NCBI RefSeq assembly: GCF_000721705.1
Contig: NZ_JOJL01000012.1
Coordinates: forward strand, 68,750 to 132,749
Direction of reading: 5' to 3'
Length of the DNA: 64,000 nt
Source of the DNA: Actinoplanes subtropicus
GTDB lineage: Bacteria; Actinomycetota; Actinomycetes; Mycobacteriales; Micromonosporaceae
The notes below the pieces were generated by a model that saw only the letters and a list, made by a program, of their open reading frames with translations, ran no database searches and was not told the origin of the DNA. Position numbers and translations under genes: made by a program. This document shows, piece after piece, positions 32,147-41,374 of this stretch (positions are counted from its first letter, which is position 1; each line of letters starts with the position of its first letter).

Positions 32147-33109
32147 TCACGCGTCCACCTTCGGGCGAGCCGGCGGGGCCGGCCGACGGGAGCGGCGGAG
32201 GCTGGCAACGGTGGTCACGGCCAGGACGGCGACGATGACCGCCATCGACAGCGGCAGCGGGATGGCGGGCACGGCCGGCCAGACGCCGTGCAGGTAGTGC
32301 AGCACGAGTTTGACGCCGATGAAGCCGAGCAGGACCGCCAGCCCGTAGTGCAGGTAGACGAGCCGGTCGAGCAGCCCGATCAGGAGGAAGTACAGCGCCC
32401 GCAGGCCGAGCAGGGCGAAGGCGTTGGTGGTGAACACCAGGTAGGCGTTGTCCGTGATGCCGAAGATCGCGGGGATCGAGTCGAGCGCGAAGACGATGTC
32501 GACCGCGAGGATCGCGACCGTGGCCAGCAGCACCGGAGTCGCCCGCAGCCGGCCGCCGGCGCGGACCAGCAGCCGGCCCGAACTGCCGTCATCGGTCATC
32601 GGCACGAACCGCCGCAGCAGCCGGATCGGGCGGCTGTTCCGGATGTCCGGCTGCTCGCCGTGCGAGCGGAACAGCCGCACGCCGGTGAAGATCAGGAACG
32701 CGCCGAAGAACAAGAACGTGATGGCGTACGTCTGAATGGCGGCGGCGCCGACCGCGATGAACACGCCGCGCAGCACCAGGGCGCCGAGCACACCGATCAT
32801 CAGCACCCGCGCCTGGTGCCGGGCGGCCACCCCGAACTGGGCGAGCACGACCGCGAAGACGAAGAGGTTGTCGATCGACAGACTCTTCTCGACCAGGTAG
32901 CCGCTGAAGAACTGGACCCCGGCCGGTCCGCCCGAGGTCAGCAGGACGCCGGCGCCGAAGAGCAGGGCGGCCGCGACGTAGACGGCCGACCACACGGCGG
33001 CCTCGCGGAAGCCGATCTCATGCGGCCGGCGGGACTGCCACAGGTCCACCGAGATCAGGACGACGATGCCGGCCACGGTGGCCAGCCACATCCAGAGAGG
33101 CACTGTCAT
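32147..33109 (-). CDS. TerC/Alx-family integral membrane protein
   Basis: A 320-residue polytopic protein with about nine membrane helices. The family acidic signatures are present: VEKSLSIDNLFVFAVVLAQF in the N-terminal half and VDIVFALDSIPAIFGITDN in the C-terminal half. TerC/Alx proteins export manganese and may help metalate exported proteins. ATG at 33109 begins MTVPLWMWLATVAGIV. The 3' end converges on the HEAT-repeat gene with only 8 bases between. No yybP-ykoY riboswitch fits in the 97-base divergent region. Confidence 0.9.
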   Translation of the reverse strand: MTVPLWMWLATVAGIVVLISVDLWQSRRPHEIGFREAAVWSAVYVAAALLFGAGVLLTSGGPAGVQFFSGYLVEKSLSIDNLFVFAVVLAQFGVAARHQARVLMIGVLGALVLRGVFIAVGAAAIQTYAITFLFFGAFLIFTGVRLFRSHGEQPDIRNSRPIRLLRRFVPMTDDGSSGRLLVRAGGRLRATPVLLATVAILAVDIVFALDSIPAIFGITDNAYLVFTTNAFALLGLRALYFLLIGLLDRLVYLHYGLAVLLGFIGVKLVLHYLHGVWPAVPAIPLPLSMAVIVAVLAVTTVASLRRSRRPAPPARPKVDA

Positions 33110-33206
33110 GCATCGAGCGTGCCGGCCCGGACCCCGCCCAGCACGGGCGGAACCGGCCGTCTTCGACCCGTCAGGTTGCCGGACCTCGGCAAGGTACGCT
33201 CGTCGG

Positions 33207-34325
33207 ATGCCGGACTGGGAAGAGGCCGCCGCGGCGGCCGCCGACGACGCCCGACGCGCGGCGGCCACCGCCGGCGGCCCGTCGGCCGAACTGCTCGGCG
33301 CCTTCCTACCGGAACTGGCCCGCGCCTGCGACACCGGTCGACGGCTCGACGCCGCCGCGCTGGCCGGCTTCCGGGCGCTGGGCGCGCGAGCCGCCGACGA
33401 GGCGGTGCCGCTCCGCGCCCTGATCGACCTCTACCTGTCGGCCGCCTGGCGGGCCTGGCGGCAGCTGCCCGCGGTGGGGCAGGACGACCCGGAAGCCATC
33501 CGCGCGGCCGGCGAGGTCGTGCTGCACGCCATCGACGATGCGGTCGCCGCGATCGCCGACGGCCACGAGACGGCCCGGCGTACCGCGCTGCTGCTGGAGG
33601 AGTCGAACCGGCGGGAATTCGTCGACGACCTGCTCGAGGGAACCGGCGACCCGGCCGCCCTGCTGTCGCGCGCCGAACGCTACGGGCTGGATCTCACCGG
33701 CACCCATGCCGTGGCCGTGATCCGCGGCGCCGCGCCGGTGTCCGACACCAGCCCGCTGCTGTCGCAGACCGCGTCGGCGCTGACCGCGATGGCCGCGACC
33801 GACTTCCTGATCACCACCCGGCACCGCCGGATGATCGCCATCCTCCCCACGCCCGGCCTCGTCACAGCGCTGCCCCGCGGCGCCGGGGACCGGGTCGGCG
33901 TCGGGCGCTCGCATCGCGGCGTCGCCAGCGTCGCGCTGTCGTACCGGGACGCCCTCGACGCCCTCGACCTGGCCGAGCGCCTCGGCCTGACCGATCCGGT
34001 GGTGCACGCCGAACACCTGCTGGTCTACCGGGTCCTCACCCGCGACCGCGAGGCGATGAGGGACCTGATCGACGCCGTGCTCACCCCGCTCGAAACGGCC
34101 CGCGGCGGCGCCGGACCCCTTCTGGACACGCTCGACGCCTACTTCGCGACCGGCGGCAACACCACCGCCACCGCCGCGCGACTGCACCTTTCCGTACGCG
34201 CGATCACCTACCGCCTGCACCGCATCCGCGACCTCACCGGCCACGACCCGGCGGCGCCCGCCGACCGGTTCGTCCTGCAGACCGCCCTGCTCGGCGCCCG
34301 CGCCCTCGGCCCGGGCCCGTCGTAG
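33207..34325 (+). CDS. PucR-type transcriptional regulator
   Basis: A 372-residue regulator. A helical N-terminal domain (residues 1-170) resembles the RsbRD/PucR-associated sensory region, followed by a GGDEF-like CdaR middle domain. The C-terminal PucR helix-turn-helix is LDAYFATGGNTTATAARLHL then SVRAITYRLHRIRDLTGHD. Such proteins respond to small metabolites or stress. It is divergent from terC across 97 bases, so it may control terC, itself, or the small basic-protein gene downstream. Confidence 0.88.
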   Translation: MPDWEEAAAAAADDARRAAATAGGPSAELLGAFLPELARACDTGRRLDAAALAGFRALGARAADEAVPLRALIDLYLSAAWRAWRQLPAVGQDDPEAIRAAGEVVLHAIDDAVAAIADGHETARRTALLLEESNRREFVDDLLEGTGDPAALLSRAERYGLDLTGTHAVAVIRGAAPVSDTSPLLSQTASALTAMAATDFLITTRHRRMIAILPTPGLVTALPRGAGDRVGVGRSHRGVASVALSYRDALDALDLAERLGLTDPVVHAEHLLVYRVLTRDREAMRDLIDAVLTPLETARGGAGPLLDTLDAYFATGGNTTATAARLHLSVRAITYRLHRIRDLTGHDPAAPADRFVLQTALLGARALGPGPS

Positions 34326-34413
34326 AACTTTGCCGGAACCCGGCAACGACCGGCCGCCGACATTGTCCGGCTACGAGCCGGGCGACGCCCTCGCCCGCTG
34401 CCATCCTCGAAGC

Positions 34414-34569
34414 ATGACAACCATCACCGAACGCCTTCTCCGATTCTTCCGCAGCCCGCAGGGCCGCCGCCTCGCCCAGCAGGCCCAGGAGCTCGCCGCC
34501 CGCCCCGAGAACCGCCGCCGCCTCGACCGGCTACGCCGCCGCCTCGACCGCCGCTCCCGCTACCGCTGA
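34414..34569 (+). CDS. Small highly basic helical protein
   Basis: A 51-residue protein, MTTITERLLRFFRSPQGRRL at its start, then a helical run ending RRLDRLRRRLDRRSRYR. More than a quarter of the residues are Arg. Similar short basic proteins with an FFRSPQGRR-like start occur in many actinobacteria without known function. ATG at 34414 is preferred over an upstream frame with no ribosome site. The charge suggests nucleic-acid or membrane-surface binding. Confidence 0.6.
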   Translation: MTTITERLLRFFRSPQGRRLAQQAQELAARPENRRRLDRLRRRLDRRSRYR

Positions 34570-34607
34570 TCCGGTCGGCGGCCGCTCGGGCGGCGGGACC
34601 GTCGGGA

Positions 34608-35309
34608 TCAGGTTCCGTCTCGGTGGCGGCGAGCTTCGATGTCTCGCAGCACGTCGGGGTCCCATTGGCCGGCGTTCCAGTCGTCGCTGGTCGGCGTCGG
34701 GGACAGCGGCCACGCCGGGTCCCCGCCGGCGACCGGCGAGCGGTGTCCGGCGCCGTCGCGGTTGGCCTGGGCGATCAGCCGGAGGATCCGCGCCCGGCTG
34801 TGCAGCACGCCCCCGACCAGGGCGGCGGCTCCCAGGGTGCGCAGGGCCGCCTGGGTGAACAGGACAGCCCGGGCGGTTCGGTCGGTGGCCGGCCAGGTCA
34901 GGGCGACGCTGAGAACGAGGCAGAAGGAGTAGACGCGGGTGCCCCAGTGCCGGCTGTACGAGCGGCCCGAGGAGCCGTGCGCCTCAGCGAGCTGGCGGGT
35001 GCCGCGGGCCCAGATCAGTCCGCTGATCACCAGGCCGACGACGGCGGCGAGCAGCATCAAGCTGGCGAGCAGGAAGCCGATCGCGGTGCCGGTGCCGGCC
35101 GCGGGCAGCGGCGCGGCCTGGTCGTTCAACGCACTACCGAGGAGGGCCACGGCGATCGCGGCCAGGGCGAAGAGGACGCCGAACCCGACCATGAACCAGG
35201 TGGCGACGGTCCAACCCGCCGTCCTGAGCGCGGGCGGAGGTGTCGTGGATCGGCACGTGTGGCCCTGGCCCGGGTGTTCCAGTTCGGTCCCGCATTTCGT
35301 GCAGCGCAA
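34608..35309 (-). CDS. Zinc-ribbon DUF4328 membrane protein
   Basis: A 233-residue protein that starts with a two-Cys-pair zinc ribbon (RCTKCGTELEHPGQGHTC). Four membrane helices follow in the DUF4328 pattern (FMVGFGVLFALAAIAVALLG, LASLMLLAAVVGLVISGLIW), then a cytoplasmic tail with WDPDVLRDIEARRH. TTG at 35309 is chosen as start because GGGAG lies about 8 bases upstream and the ribbon then begins at residue 2; an ATG at 35387 would add an unrelated 26-residue extension. Function unknown. Confidence 0.75.
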   Translation of the reverse strand: MRCTKCGTELEHPGQGHTCRSTTPPPALRTAGWTVATWFMVGFGVLFALAAIAVALLGSALNDQAAPLPAAGTGTAIGFLLASLMLLAAVVGLVISGLIWARGTRQLAEAHGSSGRSYSRHWGTRVYSFCLVLSVALTWPATDRTARAVLFTQAALRTLGAAALVGGVLHSRARILRLIAQANRDGAGHRSPVAGGDPAWPLSPTPTSDDWNAGQWDPDVLRDIEARRHRDGT

Positions 35310-35820
35310 AGTGTTCTCCCGGAGCAGCGCGGCGGAGACCCTCGTCGCGCGAGGACAGGATCCGGTGGGATCGGCGGGCAGAATCATGCTCCGGTCGCCG
35401 CCGATCCCGCGACCCCACGTTGCGCGAAGCGCCTCAAATGTGGCAGGAAGCGTGGCCCGCTCAGCGTTTGGTCATGCTGGCGCGGGCCGCGTACTCGCCG
35501 CTGGCAGGTTTGCAGTCGAGCAGGCCCCCGGCGCCCGTCCCGCGCAGCGACGCTCACGGTGCCAGGCCGGAGAAGTCCAAGACGTCGCCGAGGGCGGGCT
35601 CGGGTGCTGGCCCGGCTCGGTAGCGCGGGCGCATATCGCCGCGGTGACCTGGTACCGGGCCACCCGTGGTTCAAGTCCCCTCCGGACATTCAGTTGGATG
35701 GGCGGTCCCTGCTCTCGGAAAGCGCGGGTTCAGCAAGATCGCACGAACAGAGGCACGGCACCACCACCCTGCTCGCTGCCCTGGAGGTCGCGGTGCAGAA
35801 GGGCAGGGCGACGGTCAGGC
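35310..35820. other. Gene-free stretch with a tRNA-like 3' end
   Basis: About 510 bases between the DUF4328 start and the lysyl-oxidase-like stop. No supported gene was found. It contains the tRNA-Leu-like segment listed separately and a weak stem (CTGCCCT with AGGGCAG near 35777-35806) that could end lysyl-oxidase transcription. The rest shows nothing I recognise. Confidence 0.5.
35668..35688 (+). repeat. Copy of the tRNA-Leu T-arm and acceptor end
   Basis: GGTTCAAGTCCCC then TCCGGACA reproduces the 3' end of the tRNA-Leu at 21406-21490 with one C missing. A D-arm-like piece (GGCTCGGTAGCGC) lies upstream, but the acceptor and T stems do not pair, so no tRNA is encoded. It may be an old attachment-site copy or a tRNA ruin. 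It is inverted relative to the intact tRNA gene. Confidence 0.5.
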
Positions 35821-37323
35821 TCAGAACGGCAGATGGAGCGCGGCCCAGGCGGCTTCCGTGTCGACACCGTCGACCGGTGGGGCGGTGACGGTCCGTGCTC
35901 CCGGCACACCCCCGATGACTACCGTCCGGTACGACACGTTGTTGTCCCGGGTGGTCTCCAGCAGCTTGTGCTCCGGGTCGGCGGTGATCTGGATCCGGTA
36001 GGTGCCGTTGGGCACGGAGCTGATGTCGAGCTCCTGGCCCGGCTTGACCTGGTCGTACTCGTCGCCCCAGCCCACGTCGAGGCTCTCCTGCACCGATCGG
36101 GACGGTAGGGAGCCGCAGTCGCCGAAGCCCACGAAGTCGGGGGTGGCGAAGCCGGGCAGGCTCGCGTCGATCTGGTGCACGTCGGCCATGCAGAAGCCGA
36201 TCTTGCCACTGCTCGCCACCGCCGCACCCTCGGCGTCGACGAGCCGGTAGTCAGCGAGGTGGTCGAAATGCCAGTGGAGATGCTCCGGGTCGTAGACGAG
36301 GGTGCCGGCCGAGCGCCGGGAAACCTCGGCTCCACCATGGAACAGCAGCTGATAGGCGGCCATCTGAGGGCTGGTCAGGTCGGAGCGGAAGCCCGCCAAC
36401 CGCAGCGGTCCGCGGCCGAGATTGGCCACAGTGGAGTTGAAGCGCAGGAAATCGCCGTTCTCCTGATGCCGGGCGGCGATGTTCTCGCTCGGCAGCGGCA
36501 CGAGATCGGGCAGGTCGGCCTGGCCGCCGGCCCCCGTCACGGCTGCCGACGCCCTCGCGCCGACCGGGCTCGGAGTCGCCGTGCCGGCGCGACCGGCGGC
36601 GACCTGCCCGGCCCGCAAGCCCGCGGTCAAGTCGAGGACCTCGACCGGCATCCGGATATGGTCGTCGGCGCGGGTCGACTCGCGGATCGCGCCGCCCGGA
36701 TTGACCGTCGCCTCCAGCACGTACGACCCGGGCGGCGTGGCGTCGGGCACCTGGATGTGCATTTGCACCCCCCAGCCGCTCGGGAAGCCCCAGCGCGCTC
36801 GAGTGGTCAGCGGGTCGCCGCACTCCTGCGGGTACGGGAAGACAGCCGGCGTGCGGGGGTTGGCCGGGTCGAGGTTGACCGGCCCGAGGAAGCCCCACGC
36901 GGTCAGGCTGAACACGGTGCCCGGCATCGGGCAGGCGTCAACCGCGGCAGAGGCTGCGACGCTGCCGTCGGCCCGGACCAGCTTCCACTCGAAATACCGA
37001 GGGAAACCCTGAACGACCGACTTCGGGTGCACCGGCAGGATCACGCCGTCCTGCCGCACCGACACGACCCCGCCGGAACGGCTCACATCGAGTTCCAGCG
37101 GACCGCCGGTGACCGCGAACACCGGGCTGGCCGACAGCGCCCGCTGGCCGTCACGCGGCGGGAAGTCCGCATCGGCGCCCATCAGCAACTGGAGGTTCGT
37201 GGCCGCCGGACGCGACGCCGGCCCAGCACCGGCCGCCGGCCGCGATGCCGGCCCGCCGGCACTCACCGCCACCACGCCCATGGCCGCCAGGACCGTGATC
37301 CATCGTCGCGGTGACCCGCCCAT
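35821..37323 (-). CDS. Secreted lysyl-oxidase-like copper protein
   Basis: A 500-residue exported protein. The N-terminus has a signal peptide (WITVLAAMGVVAVSAGG). The C-terminal ~200 residues match the lysyl oxidase fold: copper ligands in DPEHLHWHFDHLADY, the candidate cofactor Lys in SSGKIGFCMAD, and the partner Tyr in DNNVSYRTVVI. Lysyl oxidases oxidise amine side chains to aldehydes; bacterial members may modify peptides, polyamines or cell-surface proteins. ATG at 37323 follows GGGGGAGGCGGG. The N-terminal half (residues ~50-250) has no clear family but is beta-rich. Confidence 0.85.
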   Translation of the reverse strand: MGGSPRRWITVLAAMGVVAVSAGGPASRPAAGAGPASRPAATNLQLLMGADADFPPRDGQRALSASPVFAVTGGPLELDVSRSGGVVSVRQDGVILPVHPKSVVQGFPRYFEWKLVRADGSVAASAAVDACPMPGTVFSLTAWGFLGPVNLDPANPRTPAVFPYPQECGDPLTTRARWGFPSGWGVQMHIQVPDATPPGSYVLEATVNPGGAIRESTRADDHIRMPVEVLDLTAGLRAGQVAAGRAGTATPSPVGARASAAVTGAGGQADLPDLVPLPSENIAARHQENGDFLRFNSTVANLGRGPLRLAGFRSDLTSPQMAAYQLLFHGGAEVSRRSAGTLVYDPEHLHWHFDHLADYRLVDAEGAAVASSGKIGFCMADVHQIDASLPGFATPDFVGFGDCGSLPSRSVQESLDVGWGDEYDQVKPGQELDISSVPNGTYRIQITADPEHKLLETTRDNNVSYRTVVIGGVPGARTVTAPPVDGVDTEAAWAALHLPF

Positions 37324-37635
37324 GTATCCCGCCTCCCCCGAACAGCAGAGCAATCTGGCGCGTCCGAACCTAACCGGATCGAGCAGCCCGTCCTAACGGG
37401 TATCCGACAGACAACCGAACCCGGCGGTGCCCGGCAGCTCCTGAGTTGCTCACGATGGGCAGCCGCACGCCAGTTCTCCAGCAGGTCCCGCGCCCGCAGA
37501 GTGCCGTCGCTGAGTGCCCGGAGCGGGGGCTGCGCTTCTGCGGCGCCGGCCCCAGCGTGCGGAGCCGCAGTGGCTGCTGCTCCGATCGCGGCAGTCTCCG
37601 CGGAAACTTGGGATCGAGCGGGTGGCGGCTGGGTA

Positions 37636-39381
37636 ATGATGGGTGGCGTGGCCCCCGCATCCGCGCGCCGGGCGGCAGGTGACGTCGCCGCGGTACTGAG
37701 CTATCTGCTGCTGGCCGTCTGGATCATGCGGGCCCTGTGGGCCGCGCCCGCGGGGCAGGTGCTCCTGCACGGCGACGACCACGAGTTCTTCCTGGCCATG
37801 ATGGCGCACGGCGAGCGGGTGGTCTACCACGGCGAGACGCCGTTCTACTTCACCCGGCTCAACGTCCCGACCGGCGTGAACATGATGGCCAACACCTCGG
37901 TGCTGGCGATCAGCATCCCGCTCGCTCCGTTCACCCACGCCTTGGGGCCGGCCGTCGCCGTGGCGCTGATGGCCACCGGTGCCCTGGCCGGCACGGCGAC
38001 CGCCTGGTGGTGGGTGCTGCGGCGGCACCTGCTCGGCAGCGGGCCGGCCGCCTGGATCGGCGGGCTCTGGACCGGCTTCGCCCCCGGCTTCCTCGCCCAC
38101 GCCAACGGCCAGCCGAACCTGGCCTGCGGGTTCGTGGTCCCGTTCATCGTCTGGCAGGTGATCCGGCTGCGCGAGCCGGGGCGGCTGCTGCGTGGCGGGT
38201 CGGCCCTCGGCGTGCTGATCGCGCTGCAGGCCTTCGTCGGCGAGGAGTTCCTGCTGCTGCTGGCGATCACCATGGCGCTGGTCGGCGTCGCGTACGCGGC
38301 CACGCGCTGGCGGGAGGCGCTCGAGGCGGGCCCCCGGTTCGTGGCCGGCCTGGCGGTCGCGGCGCTGGTCGCCGGCCTTCTGCTGGCCTACCCGCTCTAC
38401 CAGCAGTTCCGCGGGCCGGGCCACTACACCGGGCTGCCCTTCCCGGTCGGCACGTCCCCCACCACGCTGCGCTCGGTCGCCGCGTTCCCGCGCAGCGCCA
38501 TCGCCGGCAGCGTCGCCCGGGCGAGGGAGGCGAACGGCGGCAGCGTCACCGAGGAGAGCGTCTTCTGGGGCCCCGGCGCCTGCCTCATGATCCTGGTGTC
38601 GATCGCGATCCTGTGGCGGTCGGCCGCCGCCCGCGCCGCCGCCCTGGCCGGCCTCGTCATGCTGGTCCTGTCGTTCGGCACCCAGTTCCGCCTCGACCGG
38701 ACCACAACCACCGGCCCCGGCTCGCCATTCGCCTTCGTCACCCGCGTCCCGCTGCTCGACTTGGTGACCACGCCCCGATACGCGCTGGCGAGCACCACGA
38801 TCGCCGGCGTGCTGATGGCGCTGGCAGCCGACCGGGTGCACAGTTACCGGTGGTTCGCCCGGCTGCCGTACTGGACCGGGATCGCGCTGGCGTTCGTGCC
38901 GCTGTTCCCGAAGCCGCTGCCGACCTCGCCGGCCCCGCCGATGCCGGCGTTCTTCGCCGACGGCACCTGGCGGTCGTACGTGCACGGCGACCAGACCGTA
39001 GTGATCGTGCCCCTGCCGAGCATGCGCACCGGCGGGACGGCCATGCGGATCGCGGCGCTGAACACCTTCGCGTTCCCGGTACCGCGCGGATACTTCATGG
39101 GCCCGCGGAACCCGCCCGCGGACGACCAGGGCTCGTGGTCGCCGCCGCCGCGCTTCACGGTCACCGTCCTCGACCAACTGCGCCGCACCGGGACGCTCCC
39201 GCCGGCCAGCGTCGACCTTCGCCGGACGATGCTGGCCGATCTGCGCTACTGGCACGCCGGCGTGGTCGTCCTGCTGCCGCACACGTCGCATCAGGCTGCC
39301 GTACGCCGAGTGCTGGCCTATGTCCTCGGCACCCCCGAGGATTACGGCGACGTAGCCGTGTGGCGGATGCCCCCGCCCTGA
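37636..39381 (+). CDS. Polytopic membrane protein, GT-C glycosyltransferase-like
   Basis: A 581-residue protein with about ten membrane helices and a soluble C-terminal part. The first extracytoplasmic loop has HGDDHEFFLAMMAHGERVV with paired acidic residues, as in GT-C glycosyltransferases that use lipid-linked sugars. Later segments include AAWIGGLWTGFAPGFLAHA and FVGEEFLLLLAITMALVGV. The best guess is a mannosyl/arabinosyl-transferase-like or related envelope enzyme. Two adjacent ATGs (37636, 37639) can start it. It is divergent from the lysyl-oxidase-like gene and 84 bp before the amidase. Confidence 0.65.
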   Translation: MMGGVAPASARRAAGDVAAVLSYLLLAVWIMRALWAAPAGQVLLHGDDHEFFLAMMAHGERVVYHGETPFYFTRLNVPTGVNMMANTSVLAISIPLAPFTHALGPAVAVALMATGALAGTATAWWWVLRRHLLGSGPAAWIGGLWTGFAPGFLAHANGQPNLACGFVVPFIVWQVIRLREPGRLLRGGSALGVLIALQAFVGEEFLLLLAITMALVGVAYAATRWREALEAGPRFVAGLAVAALVAGLLLAYPLYQQFRGPGHYTGLPFPVGTSPTTLRSVAAFPRSAIAGSVARAREANGGSVTEESVFWGPGACLMILVSIAILWRSAAARAAALAGLVMLVLSFGTQFRLDRTTTTGPGSPFAFVTRVPLLDLVTTPRYALASTTIAGVLMALAADRVHSYRWFARLPYWTGIALAFVPLFPKPLPTSPAPPMPAFFADGTWRSYVHGDQTVVIVPLPSMRTGGTAMRIAALNTFAFPVPRGYFMGPRNPPADDQGSWSPPPRFTVTVLDQLRRTGTLPPASVDLRRTMLADLRYWHAGVVVLLPHTSHQAAVRRVLAYVLGTPEDYGDVAVWRMPPP

Positions 39382-39465
39382 TCACGTGCAGGAGACAAAT
39401 GCCGGCCGTCGCCGCCCGGGCTCGCGCGGGCCGGCGAGTCGACGCGATGGGGCAGTCTGTGGGGC

Positions 39466-40938
39466 ATGACCGACTACGCGTACTCAACCGCGGCCGAACT
39501 GGCCACGGCGATGGAGAACGGCGAGGTATCGGCGGTCGAGCTCACCACGGCTGCGATCGCCCGGATCGAACGGCTCGACGGCGACATCAACGCGATCTGC
39601 GTGCCCGACTTCGACCGGGCCCTCGCGGCGGCGGGCGCGGCCGACGCGGCGCGAGCCCGGGGCCAGGCCGGGCCCGTGCTGGGCGTCCCGATGACCATCA
39701 AGGACTCGATCGACATCGCCGGGCTGCCCACGACCTGGGGATTTCCGCCGTTCAAGGACCATCTGGCGGCAGCCGACGCGGTGGTGGTCGCCCGGCTCGA
39801 GGCGGCCGGGGCGGTGCTCCTCGGCAAGACGAACGTGCCGCTCGCGCTCGGCGACTTCCAGTCTTACAACGCGATCTACGGCACCACCAACAACCCCTGG
39901 GACCTCGGGCGTACGCCCGGTGGCTCGTCCGGCGGCTCGGCCGCCGCCCTCGCCGCCGGCTTCGGCGCCCTGTCGATGGGTTCGGACATCGGCGGCTCGC
40001 TGCGCATGCCCGCGCATTTCTCCGGGGTGTACGCGCACAAGCCCTCGTTCGGCCTGTTCCCGTTGCGCGGGCACACGTTTCCGGGCACCCGGCCGCTACC
40101 CGTGCTCGGCGGCGACCTGGGTGTCGTCGGGCCGATGGCCCGCGGCGCGGCCGACCTCGCGATGCTGGTCCGCCTGCTTTCCGATCCCGACGAGGCCGGC
40201 CTCGGCCTCGCCTACCGGACCGCATTGCGGCCGGCCCGGCACGACGACCTGGGCACGTACCGGGTCCTGGTCCTTGATGCGCACCCGCTCGTCCCGGTCT
40301 CCTCCGAGGTACGCGCCGCGATCGACGACCTGGCCACGCGGCTGGAGGCAGCCGGGGTGACGGTCCGGCGGCACAGCCCGAATCTGCCCGATCTGGCCGA
40401 GGGCGCCCGCGTCTACATGCGCCTGCTCCAGTCGAGCATGGCGGCCAACTTCCCGCCCAAGGTCTACGCGTCGGCTCTCACGGCCGCGGCCGCCCTCGAC
40501 CCGTCCGACACGTCGCTGTCCGCCGAGCGCGCCCGGGGTATGGTCCTGAGCCACCGCGAGTGGGTCGCGGCCGACACCGTCCGCGCCGTCCAGCGGGCCC
40601 GGTGGGCCGAAGTGTTCACCGACGTCGACATCGTGATCGCGCCGGTGTCCTCGACCCCGGCCTTCCCGCACGACCACAGCGAGCCGATGTGGATGCGTAC
40701 GATCCCGATCGACGGCGAGAAGCACGACTACCTTGACCAGCTGGCGTGGGCCGGCATCGCGACGGCGCCCGGCCTTCCGTCGACCGCCGTGCCGGTCACC
40801 CGGTCGGCGCAGGGGCTGCCCATCGGCGTCCAGCTGATCGGCCCGCTCTTCGAGGACCACACACCGATCCGCTTCGCCGAGCTGCTCGACCGCGAGTTCG
40901 GCGGCTTCACCCCACCCCCGATCGGCGCGCCCGCTTAG
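39466..40938 (+). CDS. Amidase-signature enzyme
   Basis: A 490-residue hydrolase of the amidase signature family. The Ser-cisSer-Lys triad is visible: Lys in GVPMTIKDSIDIAG, cis-Ser in RTPGGSSGGSAAALAAGFGA, and the nucleophile Ser in MGSDIGGSLRMPA. The length equals the family norm. Substrates range from aliphatic and aromatic amides to carbamates; none can be assigned. ATG at 39466 follows a 84-bp gap from the membrane protein gene, and a strong hairpin ends the transcript. Confidence 0.93.
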   Translation: MTDYAYSTAAELATAMENGEVSAVELTTAAIARIERLDGDINAICVPDFDRALAAAGAADAARARGQAGPVLGVPMTIKDSIDIAGLPTTWGFPPFKDHLAAADAVVVARLEAAGAVLLGKTNVPLALGDFQSYNAIYGTTNNPWDLGRTPGGSSGGSAAALAAGFGALSMGSDIGGSLRMPAHFSGVYAHKPSFGLFPLRGHTFPGTRPLPVLGGDLGVVGPMARGAADLAMLVRLLSDPDEAGLGLAYRTALRPARHDDLGTYRVLVLDAHPLVPVSSEVRAAIDDLATRLEAAGVTVRRHSPNLPDLAEGARVYMRLLQSSMAANFPPKVYASALTAAAALDPSDTSLSAERARGMVLSHREWVAADTVRAVQRARWAEVFTDVDIVIAPVSSTPAFPHDHSEPMWMRTIPIDGEKHDYLDQLAWAGIATAPGLPSTAVPVTRSAQGLPIGVQLIGPLFEDHTPIRFAELLDREFGGFTPPPIGAPA

Positions 40939-40946
40939 AGCGAAGC

Positions 40947-40984
40947 GAACCGGCGGGGTGGTCGGTCGACCACTCCGCCGGTTC
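40947..40984 (+). terminator. Strong terminator hairpin after the amidase
   Basis: GAACCGGCGG (40947-40956) pairs with CCGCCGGTTC (40975-40984), and inside it GTGGTC pairs with GACCAC around a GGTC loop, with one G-T wobble. The 17-bp stem starts 8 bases after the stop. There is no T-run, as is common in high-GC actinobacteria. Confidence 0.8.
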
Positions 40985-41111
40985 TCGATCGGGCTCAGAA
41001 GGCCACCCGCCGTCCCGTCTTCGCCCCGATGACCTTGTTGGGACCTCGAAGTCGGTCGGCGCCGGAGCGTTGCCCGTACAGCTCAGCGTGCTGGCTTGCG
41101 CCGGGCGGTTA

Positions 41112-41141
41112 TGCCCGTATGACGGGCAGAGAGCGCTTTCT
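41112..41141. promoter_or_regulatory. Two abutting palindromes before the orphan operon
   Basis: TGCCCGT-ATG-ACGGGCA (41112-41128) is a perfect 7+7 palindrome; a further TGCCCGTA half-site lies at 41071-41078. It abuts AGAGAGCGCTTTCT (41128-41141), a 14-base palindrome with one mismatch that resembles LacI-family operators. Both are about 235-260 bp upstream of the acyltransferase start, so a long leader or a promoter in between is implied. Confidence 0.5.
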
Positions 41142-41374
41142 ATTTCTCCGGGTGCACTGATAGGTCACCGGACACGCCACCGTTTCCATATCCGGCGGTG
41201 GATCGAGGCTGAGTGCCCTCGGTAATCTGTCGGCCTGCCGACTGTATCGAGTCGATGCACCTGCCTTTCAGCGCCGTATCAGCCCCACTTCAGTCCTCGC
41301 TGCGATGGTTCTGACAACAGGCGGCGACCCGGTCGGAAACGGCCGCCCCGCAGCGGAAGGCAGGACATGAATCA

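Noticed and set aside
33110..33206. yybP-ykoY manganese riboswitch before terC
   Set aside because: The divergent gap is only 97 bases and no matching paired core is visible.
32012..34417. An 801-codon plus-strand frame
   Set aside because: Antisense to terC and out of frame over the PucR gene; low-complexity composition.
21406..35688. attL/attR pair formed by tRNA-Leu and the copy at 35668
   Set aside because: The copies are inverted relative to each other, whereas integration leaves direct repeats, and the integrase lies on the other side of the tRNA.
35600..35690. A functional tRNA
   Set aside because: T-loop and acceptor end are present, but the T stem has two mismatches and no 5' acceptor partner is found.
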